From positions 1 through 21,905 of the forward strand of contig CAJTZD010000060.1 of NCBI GenBank assembly GCA_910584235.1: DNA of 21,905 nt. Reading direction: 5' to 3'. The notes below the pieces were generated by a model. It was given only the letters and a program-made list of their open reading frames with translations, made no database searches and was not told where the DNA came from. The position numbers and the translations under genes were made by a program. This document shows, piece after piece, positions 5,316 to 13,517 of this stretch. The DNA comes from an uncultured Acetatifactor sp. Its GTDB lineage: Bacteria > Bacillota > Clostridia > Lachnospirales > Lachnospiraceae. The stretch's first letter is position 1. Every line of letters starts with the position of its first letter.

Positions 5316-6479
5316 ATGAAGAACGAAATTTTGAAACGATTTGAGGAAGTATTTGGGGGCGGCGAGGGTGTGAAAGCCTACTTCGCGCCGGGCAGGGTGA
5401 ACCTGATCGGAGAACATACCGACTATAACGGCGGGCATGTGTTCCCCTGCGCCCTGACAATCGGCACCTACGGTGCAGCCAGGAAGCGTGACGACAACAA
5501 GCTGCGCTTCTACTCCATGAATTTCGAGAAGCTGGGGGTCATCGAATCCTCCCTGGACGAATTGGTGCCCGCCAAAGAGGCCGGCTGGACAAACTATCCC
5601 AAGGGGGTTATGTGGGCTTTCGGCGAGAGAGGCATGAAGATGCCCTGTGGCATGGATTTGATGCTGTACGGAAATATCCCCAACGGCTCCGGGCTGTCCT
5701 CCTCCGCGTCCGTGGAGGTGCTGACCGGGTACATACTGCGGGATTTCTTCGGGTTTGAAGTAAGCAACCAGGATCTGGCCCTCATCGGACAGTACGCGGA
5801 GAACAATTATAATAAGGTAAACTGCGGCATCATGGATCAGTTTGCCATTGCCATGGGAAAGAAAGACAATGCCATCTTCCTGGATACGGCTGACCTGAGC
5901 TTCGAGTACGCGCCCATCGTGCTGGAGGGGGCGAAAATCGTCATCGCCAGCAGCAACAAGAAGCGCGGCCTGGGGGACTCCAAGTACAATGAGCGCCGCA
6001 GCGAGTGTGAGACGGCTCTGGCGGAGCTGCAGCAGGTGGTGCAGATTAAGGGCCTGGGAGACCTGGACCAGGAGACTTTTGAAAAATATCAGTCTGCCAT
6101 CAAGGACGATGTGCGCAGGAAGCGTGCGAAGCATGCGGTGTATGAGAATCAGCGGACAATCCGCGCGGTAGCGGCGCTGAAAGCCAATGACGTGGCGCTG
6201 TTCGGCCAGCTGATGAACGCTTCCCATGTATCCCTGCGGGACGACTACGAGGTGACCGGCATTGAGCTGGACACTCTGGTGGAGGAGGCCTGGAAAGTGG
6301 AGGGCGTCATCGGCTCCAGGATGACCGGCGCAGGCTTCGGCGGCTGTACGGTCAGCATTGTGAAAGACGAAGCCATAGACGCTTTTATCGAAAAGGTGGG
6401 CAAGGCCTATCAGGAAAAGATCGGCTATGCGGCGGATTTCTATGTAGTGGAAGTGGGGAACGGGCCTGTGGCGCTTTAA
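5316..6479 (+). CDS. galK: Galactokinase
   Basis: A 387-aa GHMP kinase that phosphorylates galactose to galactose-1-phosphate with ATP in the cytoplasm, the entry step of the Leloir pathway. The galactokinase signature GRVNLIGEHTDYNGG is at 26-40, the GHMP ATP-binding motif IPNGSGLSSSASVEV at about 121-135, the catalytic-aspartate region GIMDQF at 171-176 (Asp174) and the C-terminal GHMP motif MTGAGFGGCTVSIV at about 336-349. Length matches bacterial GalK. The ATG at 5316 has GGAGG six bases upstream; a frame extension upstream has no RBS. It is followed by a GNAT gene and galT. Confidence 0.97.
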   Translation: MKNEILKRFEEVFGGGEGVKAYFAPGRVNLIGEHTDYNGGHVFPCALTIGTYGAARKRDDNKLRFYSMNFEKLGVIESSLDELVPAKEAGWTNYPKGVMWAFGERGMKMPCGMDLMLYGNIPNGSGLSSSASVEVLTGYILRDFFGFEVSNQDLALIGQYAENNYNKVNCGIMDQFAIAMGKKDNAIFLDTADLSFEYAPIVLEGAKIVIASSNKKRGLGDSKYNERRSECETALAELQQVVQIKGLGDLDQETFEKYQSAIKDDVRRKRAKHAVYENQRTIRAVAALKANDVALFGQLMNASHVSLRDDYEVTGIELDTLVEEAWKVEGVIGSRMTGAGFGGCTVSIVKDEAIDAFIEKVGKAYQEKIGYAADFYVVEVGNGPVAL

Positions 6480-6707
6480 AAAGGCTGCAGATCGGCAGGC
6501 TGGAATACTCTGCTTTGAAGATTTTGCCTGAAAGTATGTCCATGTGATGTCCCCGGAGCAGTGCGCTGCTTTAGAACAGGACGCGCCGGTCGGCTGTGCA
6601 AAAGCCACCTGTACGGCATGGCGCATAGGGCGAACCGGCGGGGAAAGCTTGAATTCACTTTGAGAGCAGGTTATATGATATGGCGTATAGCCAGGAGGAG
6701 TGCAAGG

Positions 6708-7280
6708 ATGGATATCCAGATCAGGAAACTGACCCCGGAAATGACAGAGGACTATCTGTATTATTTTGAGAATGTAGCCTTTACGGACCATGACGAATGG
6801 GCATATTGCTACTGCCTGGAGAGCCATTTGTCTCAAAAGGAAAACGAGGACATGTGGGGGGACAGGGAGCGCAGAAGCGCAAAGGCGAAAGAACTGATTT
6901 CCCAGGGTATCATGGAGGGTTATCTTGTCTATGACGGCGACCGTGTAATCGGATGGTGCAATGCCGGAGACAAAACGAATTACGGGCCGCTCATGGATAA
7001 CCGTGACTATGCGACAATGGAAGCCCACAAGGGGGAAATAATGTCCGTGTACTGCTTTGAGATCGCGCCGGAAAGCAGGGGAAAGGGGATAGCCCATCTG
7101 CTGCTTGACAGGATTGTGCAGGACGCGAAAGAACAGAGCTATTCCTACGTGGAGGGATATCCCTTTGCGGACAGAAAGTTTGAGTACCAGTATCACGGGC
7201 CGATTCCCCTGTATGAGAAGCACGGTTTCCGGATGGTTGCCCAAAAAGAATGGTTCTGTATCATGCAGAAAAAACTCTGA
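6708..7280 (+). CDS. GNAT-family N-acetyltransferase inside the gal cluster
   Basis: A 190-aa protein with the GNAT fold. The acetyl-CoA binding motif is FEIAPESRGKGIAHLLLDRI, with the R/Q-x-x-G-x-G/A signature as SRGKGIA (123-129). The preceding strand is MSVYCF, and a C-terminal LYEKHGFRMV (motif B-like) follows. The N-terminus has a Cys/Tyr-rich stretch WAYCYC (31-36). Start: ATG 6708 has AGGAGG nine bases upstream; the frame is open further upstream without an RBS. It lies 228 bases after galK and 94 before galT, so it may be read through with them. The acceptor substrate is unknown and could be a sugar amine, an antibiotic or a protein. Confidence 0.85.
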   Translation: MDIQIRKLTPEMTEDYLYYFENVAFTDHDEWAYCYCLESHLSQKENEDMWGDRERRSAKAKELISQGIMEGYLVYDGDRVIGWCNAGDKTNYGPLMDNRDYATMEAHKGEIMSVYCFEIAPESRGKGIAHLLLDRIVQDAKEQSYSYVEGYPFADRKFEYQYHGPIPLYEKHGFRMVAQKEWFCIMQKKL

Positions 7281-7374
7281 GGAATTTGGAGAGGCCTGCA
7301 GCACAAGGACAGCATGGGGGCAATGCGAAGACGGCACAAGGGATTTTGTATATGACGGAAAGGATGTGGAGAGG

Positions 7375-8916
7375 ATGGAGAGAATAGAGTCTGATATTAG
7401 GAAACTGGTGTCCTACGGAATCAGGACAGGGCTGGTCCCCAAAGAGGATGAGATTTTTACGATTAACAGGTTATTGGAGCTGTTCGGGCTGGATGAGCTG
7501 ACGGATCCGGGCGAGGATGGGAGGTGCAGCGCGGCTTCCCAGGGAGAGGCTGCCGCGAACCAGGCCGGGGAGCTGGAGGAAATCCTGAACCGCATGTGCG
7601 ACTACGCCTATGAGAACGGCCTCATCGCGGAGGACGGCGTGGTGTACCGGGATCTGTTCGATACCAAGATCATGAGTATGCTGATGCCCAGGCCCAGCGA
7701 GGTCATCCGTAGGTTCCGGGAACTGTACGAAAACGAATCCCCCAGAGCGGCAACGGATTATTATTACAAGATTAGCCAGGATTCCGATTATATCCGCAGA
7801 TACCGCATCGCCCGGGACATGAAATGGATCGCGCCCACCAGGTACGGCGACCTGGACATCACCATCAACCTGTCCAAGCCGGAGAAAGACCCCAAGGCCA
7901 TCGCAGCTGCCCGGAACGCCAAGCAGTCCGGCTACCCCAAATGCCTGCTCTGCCGGGAGAATGAGGGCTATGCGGGCCGGGTGAACCACCCCGCCAGACA
8001 GAACCACCGCATCATTCCCGTGACCATAAACGGCAGCCAGTGGGGCTTCCAGTATTCGCCCTATGTGTACTACAATGAGCACTGCATCGTGTTCAATTTC
8101 CGGCATGTGCCCATGAAGATAGACCATGCTGCGTTCTGCAAGCTGTTCGATTTCGTCAAGCAGTTCCCCCACTATTTTGTGGGCTCCAACGCGGATCTCC
8201 CCATCGTGGGCGGTTCTATCTTAAGCCATGACCATTTCCAGGGCGGCCATTATGAGTTCGCCATGGCAAAGGCCCCGGTGGAGAGGCGTTTCACGGTGGA
8301 GGGCTTTGAGGATGTGACCGCGGGCATAGTGAACTGGCCTATGTCTGTCATCCGGTTAAACGGCCCGGACGCAGGCCGCATCATAGCCCTGGCAGACCGG
8401 ATTCTGGAGAAATGGCGGGAGTATACGGATGAAGACGCATTTGTTTACGCCTACACGGATGGAGAGCCCCACAACACCATCACCCCCATAGCCAGGAAGC
8501 GGGGGGAGAATTTCGAACTTGACCTGGTACTGCGCAACAACATCACCACCGAGGAGCATCCCCTGGGAGTCTACCATCCCCATGCCAGGCTCCACCACAT
8601 CAAGAAAGAGAACATAGGCCTCATCGAGGTCATGGGACTGGCCGTGCTGCCCGCCCGCCTGAAGGGAGAGATGGCGCAGCTAAAGGAGGCCATCCTCACC
8701 GGAGCGGACCTGCGTGCGGACCAGGTGCTGGCCAAGCATGCGGACTGGGTGGAGGAATTCGCGCCTAAGTACGACAAGATTGACGCCTCCAATATCGATG
8801 GCATCGTCGAGAAAGAGATCGGCCTGGTGTTCATGGAAGTGCTGGAGGACGCCGGAGTGTACAAGAGGACGCCGGAGGGCCAGGCGGCGTTTGACAGATT
8901 CATAGAGAGCCTGTAG
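7375..8916 (+). CDS. galT: UDP-glucose--hexose-1-phosphate uridylyltransferase, class II
   Basis: A 513-aa class II (Firmicutes-type) GalT, which transfers UMP from UDP-glucose to galactose-1-phosphate, giving UDP-galactose and glucose-1-phosphate. The family's usual length of about 500 aa fits. Visible landmarks are the YPKCLLCRENEGYAGR segment (187-202) and the SHDHFQGG active-site region (284-291), where the histidine nucleophile is expected. Several histidine-rich strands follow, such as YHPHARLHHIKKENIG. The ATG at 7375 has GGAAAGGA about 10 bases upstream. The frame is open upstream through the end of the GNAT gene, but that stretch is not GalT-like. No galE or mutarotase is in the window. 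Confidence 0.95.
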   Translation: MERIESDIRKLVSYGIRTGLVPKEDEIFTINRLLELFGLDELTDPGEDGRCSAASQGEAAANQAGELEEILNRMCDYAYENGLIAEDGVVYRDLFDTKIMSMLMPRPSEVIRRFRELYENESPRAATDYYYKISQDSDYIRRYRIARDMKWIAPTRYGDLDITINLSKPEKDPKAIAAARNAKQSGYPKCLLCRENEGYAGRVNHPARQNHRIIPVTINGSQWGFQYSPYVYYNEHCIVFNFRHVPMKIDHAAFCKLFDFVKQFPHYFVGSNADLPIVGGSILSHDHFQGGHYEFAMAKAPVERRFTVEGFEDVTAGIVNWPMSVIRLNGPDAGRIIALADRILEKWREYTDEDAFVYAYTDGEPHNTITPIARKRGENFELDLVLRNNITTEEHPLGVYHPHARLHHIKKENIGLIEVMGLAVLPARLKGEMAQLKEAILTGADLRADQVLAKHADWVEEFAPKYDKIDASNIDGIVEKEIGLVFMEVLEDAGVYKRTPEGQAAFDRFIESL

Positions 8917-8949
8917 AAAGTTGCTTTTTTCCCAACACGCCTCTCAACG

Positions 8950-9117
8950 ATGCGGACCTCCGGGGACACAGTGCAGATGACGGACTGGGAGGTCCTGGAG
9001 AAAGCCGGACAGGAGCTGGAGTCCCTGTTGGAAAAATACGGCGATAGTATAGTCTGCAGAAGATATAAAGGTGACAGAGATATCAATTGTGAAATCTCTG
9101 TCACTTTCGCTTTTTGA
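8950..9117 (+). CDS. Short ORF of 55 aa, probably a gene remnant
   Basis: An ATG-initiated 55-codon frame whose first part, MRTSGDTVQMTDWEVLEKAG then QELESLLEKYG, looks like a natural amphipathic, acidic protein end. Its last 17 codons run through the terminator at 9071-9114. It has no convincing RBS. I infer a C-terminal fragment of a host gene left beside the restriction-modification island, or a small peptide. No family is recognised. Confidence 0.3.
   Translation: MRTSGDTVQMTDWEVLEKAGQELESLLEKYGDSIVCRRYKGDRDINCEISVTFAF
9071..9115 (+). terminator. Terminator of the gal cluster
   Basis: GTGACAGAGAT (9071-9081) pairs perfectly with ATCTCTGTCAC (9094-9104) across a 12-base loop and is followed by TTTCGCTTTTT. 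It separates the gal genes from the restriction-modification promoter at 9180. Confidence 0.85.
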
Positions 9118-9179
9118 AAAAATTGTCCAAGCATAGTGCGGGTATTTGCCAATCCGGAACAGGCCTATTTAGAAATAGC

Positions 9180-9208
9180 TTGACAGAACAGTTCCGGGAT
9201 AGTATACT
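9180..9208 (+). promoter_or_regulatory. Consensus sigma-A promoter of the restriction-modification operon
   Basis: A perfect TTGACA (9180-9185), a 17-bp spacer and TATACT (9203-9208). The start would be near 9215, inside the operator repeats, leaving a leader of about 38 bases before the XRE gene. Confidence 0.8.
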
Positions 9209-9235
9209 GTAAACCAGTCAGTTTACAAGTTTACA
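9208..9235. promoter_or_regulatory. Operator: three GTTTACA half-sites overlapping the start site
   Basis: TGTAAAC (9208-9214) and GTTTACA (9221-9227) form an inverted repeat with a six-base spacer. A further direct copy of GTTTACA lies at 9229-9235. They begin at the last base of the -10 and cover the predicted transcription start, an ideal position for repression. The XRE protein encoded 18 bases downstream is the obvious candidate ligand. Autoregulation is inference. Confidence 0.65.
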
Positions 9236-9252
9236 GAAAGTGAGACGGCATT

Positions 9253-9588
9253 ATGGAGAAGTTTATATATAAACAGGACAGTTATGGCAGGTATCTGGCA
9301 CATCTTATCAAAGAGCACCGTTTTTCACAGTCAGAATTTGCAAAGCTGATAAATGTTTCGCGAACCTATCTTTATGACTTGCTGAATGACAGAGTCAAAC
9401 CTCCGGCGCCGGAAATGCAGGAAAAGATCATCCTGGTGTTGCAACTGACAGGCAGTGAAAAGGAAGAATTCTACAATAGGACGGCTTCCGGCCGGGGAGA
9501 GCTCCCGAAAGATGTTTTTGAATACCTCTATAATAACAGCAATGAGATATCGGCAGTCAGGGAAAGGATGAGGTACAATAATGGCTAA
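9253..9588 (+). CDS. XRE-family HTH regulator, putative controller of the RM system
   Basis: A 111-aa protein. A Cro/C1-type helix-turn-helix spans about residues 10-68: YLAHLIKEHRFSQSEFAKLI, then NVSRTYLYDLLNDRVKPP with the recognition helix near SRTYLYDLLN. The C-terminal 40 residues (GELPKDVFEYLYNNSNEISA) are a helical tail, probably for dimerisation. The RBS is weak (AAAGTGAGA), so expression may be low. Its last eight bases overlap the start of the nuclease-methyltransferase gene, so the two are coupled. Position, promoter overlap and operator match the behaviour of controller (C) proteins that delay or balance restriction, but it is not similar enough by eye to call it a known C protein. 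Confidence 0.8.
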   Translation: MEKFIYKQDSYGRYLAHLIKEHRFSQSEFAKLINVSRTYLYDLLNDRVKPPAPEMQEKIILVLQLTGSEKEEFYNRTASGRGELPKDVFEYLYNNSNEISAVRERMRYNNG

Positions 9589-11446
9589 TGAAGCAAAAAC
9601 ATCTATCATTTTCAGGGAATTATTGCGAGAGCAAGATTACTATGATGACGAAGATGCTGTAGTGGAAGAACAGAAAAGCGATAATGCCAAAATTGATAAG
9701 CTTTTGAAATATGCGTCAAAGCGCGGCAACAAGAATGGATTTCCCGATTTTATACTATATTCAAAAAAATATCCGGAACTTATTATTGTCGTTGAGGCAA
9801 AAGCAGATATCAATAAGCATATAAGCGAAACCAGGGACAACTACGCGGATTATGCCGTGGACGGAGCGCTTTTATATGCCGCCTTTCTTTCCAAAGAGTT
9901 TGATGTACTGGCAATCGGAATCAGCGGGGAAGAAAGAGACAAGCTGAGGATGAGCCACTACCTGCACTTGAAAGAAGAAAAGAATGCCTATCCTATCTTT
10001 GGGGATAAAATATTGACAATTGATGAGTATGCCGAGGGGATACAGGAGAGCAATTACAAGTTCAATCAGGACTATTCGAAACTCATCGCGTATACAAAGA
10101 CCCTGAATGAAACTTTGCACGCAAAGAAAATCAAGGAATCACAAAGGGCTTTGCTGATAAGCGGGATTCTGATCGCCCTAAAAGACAAAGCTTTCAAGGC
10201 AGGATATAAGAAGCACGAGAAAGTGGAACAACTGGTAAAAGCGTTATATACGGCGATTGACGGTCAGCTGTCGGTGGGGGATATAGCGCAGAGAAAAGTA
10301 GATGTTTTGACCCATGCGTTTACGTTCATTAAGACAAACCCTACCCTGACGGACAAAAAGGATGGGAAGAGGTTCCTGGAAGATCTGGTTGATGAAATTG
10401 ATAAGGAAATAAATGGATTTATGGTGACACATAAATATGTGGACACTGTAAGCCAGTTTTATATTGAGTTCTTGAGGTACGCAAATAATGATAAAGGCTT
10501 GGGCATTGTCCTGACGCCGCCACATATCACCGATTTGTTTGCTGAGTTGGCAGAAGTAGACAAAAATAGCGTAATATTGGATAATTGCTGCGGTACAGGA
10601 GGCTTCCTGATAAGCGCAATGAAGAGAATGCTGAGAGACGCAAAAGGAGACAAAGCGGTAGAAGAGCACATAAAAGGGGAGCAGCTTATAGGCATTGAGT
10701 TTCAGGATGATATCTATACATTGCTGATTTCGAACATGATCATCCATCGCGATGGAAGAACCAATATTTATTGGGGAGACTGCTTTGCGGAAATAGAGGA
10801 TGTAAAGCAGAAATTCAAGCCTACTGTAGGCCTGCTGAACCCGCCTTACAAGACAAAAGCATCGGATATCGAGGAATTCGAATTTATATTAAATAATTTA
10901 GAGGCATTGGAGCCAGGCGGCACTTGTATTGCCATTATTCCCATCAGCTGTGTGATAGAGAAGACAGCGACCGCAGAAAACCTAAGAAAAAGAGTTCTGG
11001 AAAAGCATACGCTGGAAGCCGTATTATCGATGCCGGAAGAATTATTTCATAATTCAAAGGTGAATACAGTTACCTGCGCTGTTATCATCACGGCAAAGAA
11101 ACCACATCCAAAAGGAAAAAAGACATGGTTTGCATATTGCAGGGATGACGGTTTTGTCAAACTGAAAAATAAAGGCCGTATCGATGCGAATCATGTATGG
11201 GAAGACATAAAGGAAAGCTGGGTGAATGCGTATAGAAATCGTGAGGTCATAGATGGATTCAGCGTGATGCGTGAAGTGAATGAAAAAGAAGAGTGGTGTG
11301 CCGAAGCATATTTGGAAACCGATTACAGTCAATTTACGCTTCAGGACTATGAAAGTACCGTAAAAAAATATCTGATGTTCCATCTGATGGAAATGTCAGG
11401 CGCGGCAGGGGGGGAGGAAGAAGATGAAGACCTGCAAAGTCAGTAA
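9581..11446 (+). CDS. Restriction-modification fusion: PD-(D/E)xK nuclease + N6-adenine methyltransferase (BcgI-like)
   Basis: A 621-aa fusion. Residues about 35-110 form an HsdR_N-like nuclease: FPDF (Asp56), then VVEAKAD (Glu72, Lys74), the PD...ExK triad. A helical linker with a type I MTase-like helical domain follows (150-305). The methyltransferase has LTPPH (311-315), the AdoMet motif I DNCCGTGGF (334-342) and motif IV NPPY (420-423), which marks N6-adenine methylation. This nuclease-MTase order with a separate specificity subunit is that of type IIB/BcgI-like or compact type I-like systems, which need AdoMet and cut outside the site. All key residues seem present, so it is probably active. 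It overlaps the regulator by 8 bp and the specificity gene by 23 bp. The region is more A/T-rich than its neighbours, suggesting transfer. Confidence 0.88.
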   Translation: MANEAKTSIIFRELLREQDYYDDEDAVVEEQKSDNAKIDKLLKYASKRGNKNGFPDFILYSKKYPELIIVVEAKADINKHISETRDNYADYAVDGALLYAAFLSKEFDVLAIGISGEERDKLRMSHYLHLKEEKNAYPIFGDKILTIDEYAEGIQESNYKFNQDYSKLIAYTKTLNETLHAKKIKESQRALLISGILIALKDKAFKAGYKKHEKVEQLVKALYTAIDGQLSVGDIAQRKVDVLTHAFTFIKTNPTLTDKKDGKRFLEDLVDEIDKEINGFMVTHKYVDTVSQFYIEFLRYANNDKGLGIVLTPPHITDLFAELAEVDKNSVILDNCCGTGGFLISAMKRMLRDAKGDKAVEEHIKGEQLIGIEFQDDIYTLLISNMIIHRDGRTNIYWGDCFAEIEDVKQKFKPTVGLLNPPYKTKASDIEEFEFILNNLEALEPGGTCIAIIPISCVIEKTATAENLRKRVLEKHTLEAVLSMPEELFHNSKVNTVTCAVIITAKKPHPKGKKTWFAYCRDDGFVKLKNKGRIDANHVWEDIKESWVNAYRNREVIDGFSVMREVNEKEEWCAEAYLETDYSQFTLQDYESTVKKYLMFHLMEMSGAAGGEEEDEDLQSQ

Positions 11447-12410
11447 GCTGTTTTTTGTCAGATACGGTGTCAATCTGGAACTGAACGCGCTGATTCGCGA
11501 TAACAGCGGCATTCATTTTGTCTCAAGGACAGCAAAAAATAATGGCGTATCTGCAAAAGTAAAGCCGCTCAGCTACATAGAACCTTTGCCGGCAGGGACT
11601 ATAACGGTGGCTGGAGGGGGATCTGTCATGGAAGCTTTTTTGCAGATGGCTCCCTATTATTCGGGCAGAGATTTATATTATCTGACTGCAAAGGTGCCTA
11701 TGACCAATGAGCAGAAATTATTCTATTGCCTTTGCCTTAGGGCAAACAAATATAAGTTTTCATATGGGAGGCAGTCGAATGTTACGCTTCCTGATTTGCA
11801 GATACCTACACTGGACAGTATCCCAGACTATGTAAAAGCTTTTTCTCTACAGAAATATGGGGAAAAGCTGCTCCGACAGATTGCGTTTCCGGAAAGTGAT
11901 TTGAGATATGACCAGACAGGCAGGACTGTTCCGCTTGATCGATTGTTTACGGTGGTATGCGGGATTCCCTCGTCAGAAGTCATCAGGAGCAGGGTAAGGC
12001 AGAACGTAAACTGGATACCCTATATCAGGCCGTCCTACAGACAGGAAACCAGCATCGATGCTTATGTAAACAGGAACGCCATACCGAGTGAAAAAGTATT
12101 TTCCGCCCAGACATTGTATGTTTCCACAGATGGACAAGGCAGCCATACTTTTTCTTATGTGTCAACTTTTGAATTCGTACCAAACAGCAATGTGGCGGTA
12201 TTGATGCCCAAACGGGAAATGGGGCTGCAGGAAAAGCTGTTCTATGCCCAGTGCATTACAAATAATCGTTATAAGTTTTCTTACGGAAGAAAGCCGAAAG
12301 GAGAAAGGCTGAAATCCATACTGCTGCCGGAGTATCCGCCGGACTATGTTATCGAGTATGATGTGGACAATGTAGTACATGGTTTTAGCGGCGTGCTAGG
12401 GAAAGTATGA
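11424..12410 (+). CDS. Specificity (S) subunit with two target-recognition domains
   Basis: A 328-aa protein made of two similar halves, each ending in the same motif: EQKLFYCLCLRANKYKFSYG (about 95-114) and EKLFYAQCITNNRYKFSYGR (near 275-294). Each half starts with a variable target-recognition domain, the first FFVRYGVNLELNAL, the second LFTVVCGIPSSEVI. This is the organisation of BcgI-type S proteins, in which each domain reads one half of a bipartite DNA site and the subunit docks the nuclease-methyltransferase. The start lies inside the preceding gene (23-bp overlap) with GGGGGAGGAAG just upstream. The recognition sequence cannot be read from the protein. Alternative: a type I HsdS-like subunit. 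Confidence 0.8.
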   Translation: MKTCKVSKLFFVRYGVNLELNALIRDNSGIHFVSRTAKNNGVSAKVKPLSYIEPLPAGTITVAGGGSVMEAFLQMAPYYSGRDLYYLTAKVPMTNEQKLFYCLCLRANKYKFSYGRQSNVTLPDLQIPTLDSIPDYVKAFSLQKYGEKLLRQIAFPESDLRYDQTGRTVPLDRLFTVVCGIPSSEVIRSRVRQNVNWIPYIRPSYRQETSIDAYVNRNAIPSEKVFSAQTLYVSTDGQGSHTFSYVSTFEFVPNSNVAVLMPKREMGLQEKLFYAQCITNNRYKFSYGRKPKGERLKSILLPEYPPDYVIEYDVDNVVHGFSGVLGKV

Positions 12411-12425
12411 TGAGGAGGAAAAGAA

Positions 12426-12533
12426 ATGGGACTGTTGGACCTATTCAGGAAGAAAGACAAGGACGACGGCACATACCATCGGGACAGGAGCTGGGGCGAT
12501 GTGCTGGAGAGCATATCGGAATTTGATTCCTGA
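12426..12533 (+). CDS. Small protein of 35 aa, unknown
   Basis: An ATG with an excellent RBS (GAGGAGG, about eight bases upstream) opens a 35-codon frame: MGLLDLFRKKDKDDGTYHRD then RSWGDVLESISEFDS. The first 10 residues form an amphipathic, basic helix typical of peripheral membrane contacts, followed by an acidic tail. It begins 15 bases after the S-subunit stop but its codons are G/C-rich like the genes downstream. So it either ends the RM operon or is a host gene start next to the island edge. It is in frame with, but stopped before, the metallophosphoesterase. Confidence 0.5.
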   Translation: MGLLDLFRKKDKDDGTYHRDRSWGDVLESISEFDS

Positions 12534-12566
12534 AAGCGGCGTTTTTGCGGAAAGGGGAAGACTGGA

Positions 12567-13421
12567 ATGAGAAAGATCGCGCTGATCAGCGACATCCATG
12601 GAAATTATAAGGCCCTGGAGGCCTTTCTGCAATACATCGACGGACATCCGGTGGAGGGCATCATCTGCCTGGGGGACTATGTGACGGACAGCCCCTACCC
12701 GGAGCGCACCATGGCGCTCCTGTATGAGATGCGCAGGCTCTATGAATGCTGGATGCTGCGGGGCAACCGGGAGGACTACCTCCTGAATAACCGGGACAAC
12801 GCAGAGGGTTGGAAGCCCTCCTCCGCCAACGGTACGCTGTTCTATACATTGCGGCACATGACGGAGACAGACCTGGCATTTTTCGCCTCCCTGCCCACGG
12901 AGCGGGAGCTGTGTCTGGAGGGCTGTCCTGCCCTGTACCTCTGCCACGGCACCCCTGGCCGGGTCCGGGGGAATGTGCATGAGGAGGCGGGACTGAAAGA
13001 GAAAGTCTTGAGAGAACTGTCCTATCCCTACCTGCTGGGCGGCCACAGCCATCACCAGGAGACGGACAGCCGCTTCGGCGCCACTTATATCAACCCGGGC
13101 TCTTTGGGCTTTGCCGTAGACGGCGTGGGGCGGCATGCCCAGTTTGCCATTCTGACAGGAACGTCGGAAAAATGGGAAGCGGAATTCCTGTCCGTTCCCT
13201 ATGACGTGGAGTCCTATCTGCAGGATTTTGCGAAGAGCGGTGTGGACGAGATGGGCATGACCCTGAACCGGGCGATCAAGAAGAGCCTGGTGACGGGGGT
13301 CAACTATTTCTTCAAATGCATCCTTGCCATGGAGCAGCGGGCGAAAGAGATGGGGCTTGCCTCCGTGCCGCAGGTGCCGGAATCCGAGTGGGAGAAGCTG
13401 GCGGAGCGGTTTGAACTGTGA
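12567..13421 (+). CDS. Calcineurin-like metallophosphoesterase
   Basis: A 284-aa protein with the full dimetal phosphoesterase motif set: DxHGN (Asp9, His11, Asn13), GDY (Asp37), GNRE (Asn67), CHGTP (His127) and GGHSH (His160, His162). The pattern is that of YfcE/MJ0936-like phosphodiesterases and the diadenosine tetraphosphatase branch. The last 70 residues (from about 215) are an added helical region not typical of the minimal domain. It is cytoplasmic. The ATG at 12567 is preceded by AAAGGGGAAG at a good distance. Substrate unknown; it may share a transcript with the 35-aa ORF upstream, from which it is separated by 33 bases. Confidence 0.88.
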   Translation: MRKIALISDIHGNYKALEAFLQYIDGHPVEGIICLGDYVTDSPYPERTMALLYEMRRLYECWMLRGNREDYLLNNRDNAEGWKPSSANGTLFYTLRHMTETDLAFFASLPTERELCLEGCPALYLCHGTPGRVRGNVHEEAGLKEKVLRELSYPYLLGGHSHHQETDSRFGATYINPGSLGFAVDGVGRHAQFAILTGTSEKWEAEFLSVPYDVESYLQDFAKSGVDEMGMTLNRAIKKSLVTGVNYFFKCILAMEQRAKEMGLASVPQVPESEWEKLAERFEL

Positions 13422-13517
13422 GCCGGAACGGCTTGATGCGGAAATGCCGGCAGATTTGCGGGCCGTCCGATATAGCCGAAACGTATAAGGCGGAGACAAA
13501 GAATAGGGAGGCGGGCA

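Noticed and set aside
5118..7337. 739-aa open frame on the minus strand opposite galK
   Set aside because: It lies antisense to clear galK and GNAT coding, has no RBS-led start or domain signal, and its residues (His/Gln/Leu-rich) are typical of an antisense shadow in G/C-rich DNA.
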